Shown here in pieces: positions 33,931 to 40,170 of a stretch of 40,170 nucleotides of DNA. How positions within the stretch are numbered: the stretch's first letter is position 1; each line of letters begins with the position of its first letter. The notes under the pieces are model-generated. The model made no database searches. It was not told where the DNA came from and saw nothing but the letters and a program-made list of their open reading frames with translations. The translations under genes were made by a program, and so were the position numbers. Source of the DNA: Lysinibacillus sp. FJAT-14745 (lineage in GTDB: Bacteria; Bacillota; Bacilli; Bacillales_A; Planococcaceae); assembly GCF_001275675.1 (NCBI RefSeq), contig NZ_LITM01000005.1, positions 130,957-171,126 of the forward strand. Reading direction: 5' to 3'.

Positions 33931-34906
33931 ATGAATGCTATTGAAGTTCATGATTTACAGAAAAGCTTTGAAGGGTTTTCTCTTAATGATGTAAGTTTTT
34001 CAGTACCTCAAGGCACTGTCATGGGTTTTGTAGGAGAAAACGGCGCTGGGAAGTCTACTACAAATCAATTATGCCTCGGCATAATTGCGTCCGGAATCGG
34101 CTTTGTGCTTGCACAAAGAACTCCCTTCCGATTCCGTGACATCCGCCGGAGGTTTTAATTTATTTTATCGGGTGTTTGGATACCCGATAAAATAAATTAA
34201 ATGCCTACTTAACTTACTCAAAAAAGAATATGGCGAAATTTTGCTATTTGGTAAGGATATTGTCGAATATGAATTATCGATAAAAAACGACATCGGTGTG
34301 GTTTTTGACGATTTACATGTGCCTGAAACACTTAATGCGACGCAACTCGACAAAATCATGAAAAAAGTATTTAAAACGTGGGACTCAGGCTATTATTTTG
34401 AACGATTAGCACAATTTAAAGTTCCGGAGAGGAAGAAGGTTAAAGAATTATCCCGAGGAATGAGGATGAAGCTTTCCATAGCATTAGCATTATCGCATCA
34501 TCCAAAACTTTTAATTTTAGATGAACCAACGAGTGGGCTAGATCCGATTATACGTGATGAAATTCTCGATTTATTTTTAACGTTTATGCAGGATGAAACA
34601 CATAGCATACTATTTTCTTCTCATATAACAAGCGATTTAGAAAAGATTGCTGACTACATTACATTCATTCATAATGGGGAAATATTATTTAGCGAAAGTA
34701 AGGATATACTTGTCTATGAGTACGGCATATTTAAAGGAAATAATGAGGAAGTAAGTGTAATACCCGAACATGCCATTATAAGAAAACGTAATGGAGCCTT
34801 TGGAATAGAAGCCTTAGTTCTAAAAAATGAAGTAAATGAGGTATTTTCCCTTGAAAAGCCTTCTATAGAAGATATCATGCTATTTTATGTGAAAGGTAGT
34901 GTTTGA
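33931..34906 (+). pseudogene. ABC transporter ATPase broken by a 133-bp insertion
   Basis: From the ATG at 33931 the product runs normally to the Walker A GENGAGKSTT, then hits foreign sequence (34063-34195) and stops at 34156. Downstream, from 34196 in a shifted frame, the ATPase resumes as IKCLLNLLKKEYGEILLFG and runs to 34906 with signature LSRGMRMKLS, Walker B LLILDEPT and SSHITSDLEKIADY. Removing 133 bases rejoins one frame of about 280 codons. The insertion is three n plus one, so read-through cannot restore the protein, and no good ribosome site restarts the second half. ABC-2-type exporters need this subunit, so the transporter is probably inactive in this strain. Confidence 0.9.
34063..34195. 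mobile_element. 133-bp hairpin-rich insertion (MITE- or PATE-like)
   Basis: Bounded exactly by the interrupted ATPase frame. It contains four clean inverted repeats: CAATTATGCC/GGCATAATTG around a TC loop (34067-34088), CGGAATCGG/CCGATTCCG around an inner CTTTGTGC/GCACAAAG hairpin (about 34092-34137), and a 17-bp perfect stem AATTTATTTTATCGGGT with its complement at the right end (34158-34198, the last three bases of which are target). No coding capacity, no clear terminal inverted repeats, and at most a 2-bp target duplication (AA). Its left end resembles the block at 9401. Confidence 0.82.
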
Positions 34907-35535
34907 ACATGACAGCCCTTATCTTAAAAGATTTAATGTCGATTCAGAGTCAAATAAAAGCACAGGCCTTCATGTTGATTTTCTTCCTATTTATATCAAT
35001 TTTTATGCAACAAGGTTTAATACTCTTTACAATTATTATATTTATCGTGACCTTTCAAGCTATAACTGCTCTTACCTATGATGAACAAAGCAACTGGGAT
35101 AAATATGCAAATACTTTGCCCATTTCAAAAGGGGACATAATACTTAGTAAATATATACTTAGTATCCTTCTTATGCTTTTTGGGCTTATCCTCGCACTAC
35201 CGATTGTATTTATCATTCATCGTTTTACGAATAACTGGTCATCAGCAGAGTTTTTTCTAACATTTAATCTTCTTGTGACATTAGCCTTTTGTATGCTAGC
35301 ACTATTATTACCGATCTATATTAAATTTGGTTCTATAAAGGGAAGAATGTTTCTTATCGCTCTTTGCTTCATACCTGGTCCCTTTATTGGTCTTTTTAAA
35401 GAGTATTTTCCAGATATCACATTAACATTATCCAACCTAAAACAGTATATGTTTTTAGCCCCTTTTGCCGGACTTTTAATCTTATGGCTGTCCTCTCTCA
35501 TTTCAACCGCAATATATCAACGCAAAGAATTCTAG
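34903..35535 (+). CDS. ABC-2 type transporter permease
   Basis: A 210-residue membrane protein with about six hydrophobic helices and the motif TYDEQSNWDKYANTLPISK between helices two and three, typical of the ABC2_membrane_5 group found with YtrA-type regulators. The frame can start at TTG 34903, overlapping the ATPase stop (TTGA) with AAAGG six bases upstream, or at ATG 34909 two codons later. It would form the channel driven by the now broken ATPase. The gene itself looks intact, so the damage upstream is probably recent. Confidence 0.85.
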   Translation: MNMTALILKDLMSIQSQIKAQAFMLIFFLFISIFMQQGLILFTIIIFIVTFQAITALTYDEQSNWDKYANTLPISKGDIILSKYILSILLMLFGLILALPIVFIIHRFTNNWSSAEFFLTFNLLVTLAFCMLALLLPIYIKFGSIKGRMFLIALCFIPGPFIGLFKEYFPDITLTLSNLKQYMFLAPFAGLLILWLSSLISTAIYQRKEF

Positions 35536-35549
35536 GAAGGACGGAGACC

Positions 35550-35657
35550 ATGCAGGATTTACTTTTACAAAGCCCCTATCCATTACCATTCATCACAAGT
35601 AGCGGAAAATTTCAGGATAATTATTTTGATCCCTACAATCATGAGTATAATCATTAG
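35550..35657 (+). CDS. Possible small protein, 35 residues, unknown
   Basis: An ATG at 35550 follows AGGAAGGACGGAG and comes 14 bases after the permease stop. The frame codes for 35 residues (starting MQDLLLQSPYPLPFITSSG), rich in tyrosine, proline and asparagine near the end, and stops with TAG. The strong ribosome site and operon position favour translation; it could be a small partner of the transporter or the stump of a lost gene. Not recognised. Confidence 0.4.
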   Translation: MQDLLLQSPYPLPFITSSGKFQDNYFDPYNHEYNH

Positions 35658-35727
35658 TAATTTTATTTTCCGTCAAAGCCTTACCTTATATTTAGCAAGA
35701 GAGGTTATTTAAAGCAACTGAATAGAG

Positions 35728-35761
35728 AAAAGGTTGCCTATATAAAGGGCAACCTTTTTTT
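35728..35761. terminator. Two-way terminator between the ABC operon and mlpA
   Basis: AAAAGGTTGCC (35728-35738) and GGCAACCTTTT (35748-35758) with T-runs on both strands (seven T on plus). It ends the plus-strand operon and also overlaps the mlpA stop on the minus strand. Confidence 0.88.
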
Positions 35762-36983
35762 AAGCTTCTGGGCCAATAATTGAAATGGCTGGCTCTGCTT
35801 TCAAGATTTTTGCTATTAAGCGATCAATCGATTCCATTGATACGGCATCAATTGACGCTAATACTTCGTCTACTGAACGATATTTACGATGCACTAACTC
35901 ACTTGTACCGTTGCGATTCATACGAGCGCCCGTCCCCTCAAGACCGAGTACAAAACTACCCTTTAGCTGTTCCTTCGCATTCATAAGTTCTTCCTCTGTC
36001 ACGCCACCTGCTACGATATCAAGTAATGTCGCATCAATTGTATGTTGAAGCTGTGATAATTGTTGACGGCTTGTACTACCATAAATCGTAAATGCTCCAA
36101 CATCAGCATAACAGGATTGGTAAGAAAAGATTGAATATGCTAAACCACGGTCTTCTCGTACTTCTTGGAACAAACGAGAGCTCATATTACCCCCAATAAT
36201 ATTATTAAGTGCAATAAAGCTATACATATCTGGATCCTTTACACCGATTGCTGGATAAGAAATGGCTAAATGTGCTTGCTCCGTATCACGAGTTTTTGAA
36301 ATCTCTCCTGGATAAAAATGAGGATTCGTTAGTACCGGTTCAACCACAAGTGGAGATGGCTGATATTGGCCAAATAAGTCTTCAATTGTTTGCATAAGCT
36401 TTGTAGAAATATTTCCCGCAATTGAAATAACAACTGATTCTGGACCATAATGTTTAGCCATATAGTTTCGTATCATATCTGCTGTAAATGTTTTTAAAGT
36501 AGCTGCAGTTCCTAGAATTGGACGCCCAAGTGCATCATTTGGATACATGACTCCCCATAGTTTTTCATGAACATCGTCATCAGGTGCGTCTTCACTCATT
36601 AATATTTCCTCTAGTACAACTTGTCTTTCCTTCTCTAATTCTTCCTCTGCAAACGTAGAATGAAAGAACATATCTGCTAATATTGTAACGGCAAGCTCAG
36701 CATGATGGTCTAAAACCTTTGCATAATAACAAGTGTTTTCCTTGGATGTAAAAGCATTTAACTCTCCACCAATACGGTCAAATTCTTCTGCAATTTGGCG
36801 AGCTGTTCGAGTTTTTGTCCCTTTAAAAAGCATATGTTCGATAAAATGCGTAATGCCATTTTCCTCAGGTAGCTCATAACGAGATCCTGCATTCACAAAA
36901 ATGCCTAGCGCAACAGACCTTACATGATCGATTTGCTCAGACACAATACGCACACCATTCTGACATGTATGTACTTGTACCAA
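35760..36983 (-). CDS. mlpA: M16 family zinc peptidase (MlpA/YmxG)
   Basis: A 407-residue insulinase-like peptidase related to mitochondrial processing peptidase. The zinc motif HFIEH is at 46-50, followed by the distal acidic stretch in ERQVVLEEI; the C-terminal half has LNNIIGGNMSSRLFQEVRED, typical of the family. The start is TTG at 36983 with GGGGGAG seven bases upstream, matching the family's CQNGVRIV N-terminus; the open frame extends 22 codons further but through that ribosome site. In B. subtilis ylxY sits between pnp and this gene; it is absent here, and the GntR-ABC island lies on its other side. Confidence 0.93.
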   Translation of the reverse strand: MVQVHTCQNGVRIVSEQIDHVRSVALGIFVNAGSRYELPEENGITHFIEHMLFKGTKTRTARQIAEEFDRIGGELNAFTSKENTCYYAKVLDHHAELAVTILADMFFHSTFAEEELEKERQVVLEEILMSEDAPDDDVHEKLWGVMYPNDALGRPILGTAATLKTFTADMIRNYMAKHYGPESVVISIAGNISTKLMQTIEDLFGQYQPSPLVVEPVLTNPHFYPGEISKTRDTEQAHLAISYPAIGVKDPDMYSFIALNNIIGGNMSSRLFQEVREDRGLAYSIFSYQSCYADVGAFTIYGSTSRQQLSQLQHTIDATLLDIVAGGVTEEELMNAKEQLKGSFVLGLEGTGARMNRNGTSELVHRKYRSVDEVLASIDAVSMESIDRLIAKILKAEPAISIIGPEA

Positions 36984-37005
36984 AAAATCTCCCCCAATTA
37001 TATCT

Positions 37006-37062
37006 GGTTCTATAACTAAGGGTGAGTCACAATGTGAAGCTTTCCACAAATATTATAGAACC
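37006..37062. promoter_or_regulatory. Inverted repeat around the mlpA promoter region
   Basis: GGTTCTATAA (37006-37015) and TTATAGAACC (37053-37062) are perfect 10-bp inverted copies 37 bases apart. On the minus strand the upstream copy contains TATAAT (37057-37052), a likely -10 for mlpA without a good -35. The spacing suggests paired protein sites rather than an RNA hairpin. Confidence 0.45.
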
Positions 37063-37082
37063 ATATTCCTTAACTGATTTAA

Positions 37083-37111
37083 AAAAGGCTGCGCATTATA
37101 CGCAGCCTTTT
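37083..37111 (-). terminator. Terminator of pnp
   Basis: AAAAGGCTGCG and CGCAGCCTTTT (11 bp) with a seven-base loop and six T on the minus strand, 11 bases after the pnp stop. Confidence 0.88.
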
Positions 37112-37121
37112 CTACAATTTA

Positions 37122-39236
37122 TTATTTATCTTGCTCAGCGCGTTCTTTTTCTTCTTGGATCACTACTTTACGAGATAAATTCACACGACCTTGCTTGTCA
37201 ATTTCAATAACTTTTACAAGTAATTGATCGCCAAGTTTTAAGACATCTTCAACTTGTTTTGTACGTTCCTCTTGAATTTCAGAGATGTGAAGTAAGCCAT
37301 CTTTACCTGGGAATATTTCACAGAACGCACCGAATTTTTCAATACGTTTAACTGTTGATAAGTAATACTCACCCACTTTTGCTTCACGTACGATGTCTTC
37401 GATAATTTGTTTTGCACGAGCGTTCATTTCTTCATCTGCAGAAGAGATGTAAATTGTACCATCTTGCTCAGTATCAATTTTTACGCCAGTTTCTTCAATA
37501 ATTTTGTTAATTTGTTTACCACCAGGTCCGATAACATCGCGAATTTTATCAGGATTAATCTTCACGATCACAATTTTCGGTGCAAATGTAGATAATTTTT
37601 CACGTGGTTCTGCAAGAGTAGCAAGCATTGATTCTAAAATGTGCATACGACCAATTTTAGCTTGTGTTAATGCTTCCTCTAAAATATTGCGTGATAAACC
37701 ATCAATTTTAATGTCCATTTGAAGTGCTGTTACACCTTTAGCTGTACCTGCAACTTTAAAGTCCATATCTCCAAGGTGGTCTTCCATACCTTGAATATCA
37801 GTTAAAATAGAGTAATGTTCGTCTTTTTTAATAAGACCCATTGCAATACCTGCTACAGGTGCTTTTAATGGAACACCAGCATCCATCATCGCTAACGTTG
37901 AAGCACAGATAGAAGCTTGAGATGTAGAACCGTTTGACTCTAGTACTTCCGATACACAACGGATTGTATATGGGAATACAGATTCATCTGGAATAACCGC
38001 ATCAAGAGCTCGCTCTCCTAATGCACCATGACCGATTTCACGACGACCTGGTCCACGAATTGGGCCAGTTTCCCCTACAGAGAATTGCGGGAAGTTATAG
38101 TGATGCATAAAGCGTTTTGATTCTTCCACACCTAAACCGTCGATGATTTGTACATCACCAAGTGCACCTAACGTACAAATAGAAAGGGCTTGTGTTTGTC
38201 CACGCGTAAATAATGCTGAACCGTGAGTACGTTGCAATAAGCCTGTTTCAGAAGAAAGTGGACGGATTTCGTCTAACTTACGACCATCTGGACGAACTTT
38301 ATCTTCTGTAATCTGACGACGAACTTCGTCTTTAACCATTTTATCTAGAATTGTATAAACTTGCTTCATTGTTACTTCATCTGCTTCTTGCTCTTCATAA
38401 GAAGCAATAACACGATCTTTTACCGCTTTAATAGCCTCATCACGTGCATGTTTTTCAGCAGTTTGAATAGCATCATGCATGTCAGTCTCACAAGCTGCTT
38501 TTATATCCGCTTGAATCGCTTCATCAATTTCAAATAATGTTACAGGTAATTTTTCTTTCCCTACTTCTGCAACGATTTGCTCTTGGAAAGCAATAATTTT
38601 TTTGATTTCTTCATGACCGAACATAATGGCTTCAAGCATTACTTCTTCTGGTACTTCTAGTGCACCCGCTTCAACCATGTTAATAGCATCCTTGTTACCT
38701 GCTACAGATAAATGGATTGTTGATTGATTAGATTGTTCCACTGTTGGGTTCACGATGAATTTACCGTCAATATATCCAACTTGTACACCTGCAATCGGTC
38801 CATCAAATGGAATATCTGAAATAGCTAACGCTAATGATGAACCAACCATTGCAGCCATTTCAGACGTGCAATCCGAATCGTTAGACATGACCATTGAAAT
38901 CACTTGTACTTCATTACGGAAACCGTCTGGGAACATCGGACGAATTGGACGGTCGATTAAACGGCTTGCTAGTATTGCTTTTTCAGATGGACGGCCTTCA
39001 CGTTTAATAAAGCCACCTGGAATTTTACCTGCTGCGTATAAACGTTCTTCATAGTTTACTGTTAATGGGAAGAAATCAAGTGGTTTCGGTGATTTTGACA
39101 TTGTTGCTGTTGAAAGTACTGATGTATCACCATAGCGTACTAATACGGCCCCATTTGCTTGTTTTGCTAACTGTCCAACTTCGATTACTAGTGGACGGCC
39201 AGCCCATTCATAGGAATAGACTTTCTTTTCGTTCAT
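37122..39236 (-). CDS. pnp: Polyribonucleotide nucleotidyltransferase (PNPase)
   Basis: A 704-residue 3'-to-5' phosphorolytic exonuclease. Two RNase PH domains (about 10-230 and 315-545, the second with [22 protein letters not shown] features and [20 protein letters not shown]), then a KH domain ([15 protein letters not shown], about 560-610) and an S1 domain ([24 protein letters not shown] region, about 620-690). The ATG at 39236 is preceded by GAGAGGGG. It has a promoter 100 bases upstream, separate from rpsO, and a leader hairpin. Confidence 0.98.
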   Translation of the reverse strand: MNEKKVYSYEWAGRPLVIEVGQLAKQANGAVLVRYGDTSVLSTATMSKSPKPLDFFPLTVNYEERLYAAGKIPGGFIKREGRPSEKAILASRLIDRPIRPMFPDGFRNEVQVISMVMSNDSDCTSEMAAMVGSSLALAISDIPFDGPIAGVQVGYIDGKFIVNPTVEQSNQSTIHLSVAGNKDAINMVEAGALEVPEEVMLEAIMFGHEEIKKIIAFQEQIVAEVGKEKLPVTLFEIDEAIQADIKAACETDMHDAIQTAEKHARDEAIKAVKDRVIASYEEQEADEVTMKQVYTILDKMVKDEVRRQITEDKVRPDGRKLDEIRPLSSETGLLQRTHGSALFTRGQTQALSICTLGALGDVQIIDGLGVEESKRFMHHYNFPQFSVGETGPIRGPGRREIGHGALGERALDAVIPDESVFPYTIRCVSEVLESNGSTSQASICASTLAMMDAGVPLKAPVAGIAMGLIKKDEHYSILTDIQGMEDHLGDMDFKVAGTAKGVTALQMDIKIDGLSRNILEEALTQAKIGRMHILESMLATLAEPREKLSTFAPKIVIVKINPDKIRDVIGPGGKQINKIIEETGVKIDTEQDGTIYISSADEEMNARAKQIIEDIVREAKVGEYYLSTVKRIEKFGAFCEIFPGKDGLLHISEIQEERTKQVEDVLKLGDQLLVKVIEIDKQGRVNLSRKVVIQEEKERAEQDK

Positions 39237-39262
39237 TCAATGAACCCCTCTCTATTATAAAA

Positions 39263-39298
39263 ACACTTACTTCGTCTGTATGTACTAATAGTAAGTGT
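39263..39298 (-). other. Hairpin in the pnp leader RNA
   Basis: ACACTTACT (39263-39271) and AGTAAGTGT (39290-39298) are perfect 9-bp complements with an 18-base loop, between the pnp promoter and its start codon. No T-run. A leader hairpin is used for pnp autoregulation in Escherichia coli; whether this one acts likewise is unknown. Confidence 0.5.
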
Positions 39299-39338
39299 AC
39301 CAAAAATGCTTGTTCTATGCTAAATATTTCATCAAATA

Positions 39339-39367
39339 ATCATACATTTAAATTCAGTTATTGCCAA
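39339..39367 (-). promoter_or_regulatory. Sigma-A promoter of pnp
   Basis: On the minus strand TTGGCA (39367-39362), a 17-base spacer and TATGAT (39344-39339), about 100 bases before the pnp start. Confidence 0.72.
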
Positions 39368-39484
39368 TTTATTTAGGATTTATTTCTATATTTGATTGAA
39401 ACAAAGTTTTTTTGCTTGATATTCATGTCAAATATGCTTTTATAGTAAAGCATACCGTCTTCTTAATGTTTATAAACATAAAGA

Positions 39485-39508
39485 AAAAGCGGGATTAATC
39501 CCGCTTTT
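39485..39508 (-). terminator. Terminator of rpsO
   Basis: A perfect 24-base palindrome, AAAAGCGGGATT/AATCCCGCTTTT, with five T in the minus-strand tail; 10 bases after the rpsO stop. Confidence 0.88.
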
Positions 39509-39518
39509 CGATTGACAA

Positions 39519-39788
39519 TTAGCGACGTAAGCCTAAACGAGTGATTAGTTCACGGTAACGTTGTACGTCAGTTTCACGAAGATATTTTAATAAGTGACGA
39601 CGACGACCTACCATTTTAAGAAGACCACGCTCAGAGTGGAAATCTTTTTTGTGTGTACGTAAGTGAGCATTTAGAGCGTTAATTTCCTCTGTTAATACTG
39701 CAACTTGTACTTCTGGAGAACCAGTGTCACTTTCGTGAGTACGGTACTCAGCAATAATTTCGTTTTTACGTTCTTTTGAAATAGCCAT
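39519..39788 (-). CDS. rpsO: Ribosomal protein S15
   Basis: The 89-residue 30S protein that binds 16S rRNA early in assembly. Sequence such as [34 protein letters not shown] and [15 protein letters not shown] is canonical. The ATG at 39788 follows AGGAGGT. It is the first gene of the conserved rpsO-pnp pair. Its leader (39789 to about 39890) may hold an S15-binding structure, as in other bacteria, but I cannot define one. Confidence 0.98.
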   Translation of the reverse strand: MAISKERKNEIIAEYRTHESDTGSPEVQVAVLTEEINALNAHLRTHKKDFHSERGLLKMVGRRRHLLKYLRETDVQRYRELITRLGLRR

Positions 39789-40170
39789 TTGTATGGACCT
39801 CCTAAATAATTGTTAATCCCCATTAGCACAGTAAACGTTGGAGTCATCGATATACCGAGCTAAGGTTAAGCATATTATGCACTTATGAATGTTACCATAA
39901 ATCAAAAGGTCAAGCAAGTGTTAACATTAGCACCTATTAATAGGCTAAAGCAGATTTAAGCTCATCTCAATAACGTGGGTTGATTTCCGTTCCGACTGGG
40001 CGCTTTCCTAGAGTCGTCCAGTCTCCACTCCAATCAACTTATATACAGAGCATACGTTTCCAAATGCTATCCCTAACTTTCGGTAATGACCCCAAAATAT
40101 GGCTCATCACCAAAATCCGGGGATGACAAAATCAATGACCTGTTTCCAAACGTAAACGGAGGAAAAGATG
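39789..40170. other. Right-end gene-free region
   Basis: 382 bases with no convincing gene: the rpsO leader next to the gene, with a TTGACC (minus strand, near 39913) that lacks a clear -10, and then dispersed repeat copy 2 (39961-40090). The last bases form GGAGG, five bases and ATG on the plus strand, which could be a gene start cut by the window edge or chance. Confidence 0.45.
39961..40090. repeat. Dispersed repeat, copy 2
   Basis: Same-direction partner of 27463-27582, upstream of rpsO. The core GGTTGATTTCCGTTCCG to ACTCCAATCAACT is the best-preserved part, with GTTGAT/ATCAAC as an inverted pair. Confidence 0.75.

Noticed and set aside
34063..34195. Insertion as an intron or programmed frameshift site
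   Set aside because: At 133 bases it is far too short for a group I or II intron, and it contains an in-frame stop and no slippery sequence; a small mobile repeat explains it better.
1..40170. CRISPR arrays, tRNA/rRNA genes, prophage or transposase genes
   Set aside because: I looked for regularly spaced repeats, rRNA/tRNA hallmarks and mobile-element proteins and saw none in the window.

Overview
The window looks like a chromosomal segment of a low-GC, spore-forming Firmicute, most likely Lysinibacillus or a close relative (Caryophanaceae/Planococcaceae). The grounds are an AT-rich sequence, strong GGAGG-type ribosome sites, frequent TTG/GTG starts, sporulation genes (dipicolinate synthase spoVFA/spoVFB, spoIIIE) and a gene order that follows the Bacillus subtilis rpsO-pnp ... 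recA-rny-ymdB region. Almost every gene is on the minus strand, so the region reads naturally from right to left. The genus call is inference from recall; no search was run.

Right to left: rpsO and pnp; the M16 peptidase mlpA; a plus-strand accessory island (GntR/YtrA-type regulator, ABC ATPase broken by a 133-bp hairpin element, ABC-2 permease, possible 35-codon ORF); ymxH, spoVFA and spoVFB (dipicolinate for spores); asd and dapA (lysine/diaminopimelate branch, no dapG between them); rnjB (RNase J with a J2-like altered metal site); spoIIIE; the GntR regulator ymfC followed by a BMP-type nucleoside ABC importer (nupN, nupO, nupP, nupQ); the ymfF-ymfH-ymfI-ymfJ group; then ymfK, rodZ, pgsA and cinA; recA with its own SOS box and promoter; rny.

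Between rny and ymdB, adjacent or nearly so in B. subtilis, lies a capsule/exopolysaccharide module of about 6.7 kb: a PHP-type tyrosine phosphatase, a Wzz-like modulator, a BY-kinase, a Wzy-type polymerase, a decayed family-2 glycosyltransferase remnant, one intact glycosyltransferase and a Wzx-like flippase. It has no recognisable priming sugar transferase, so it is either incomplete or works with genes elsewhere.

Most operon boundaries have a visible stem-loop terminator, and good sigma-A promoters are visible for recA, rny, pnp, rnjB and others. The less explained material is between genes: a long structured rny leader, several dispersed palindromic repeats, a GC-richer folded block between dapA and rnjB, and two or three ORFs of 30-42 codons. 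I see no phage, CRISPR array, rRNA, tRNA or transposase gene. I did not find a clearly new multi-gene system; the best leads are the hairpin element inside the ATPase, the small ORFs and the structured leaders.
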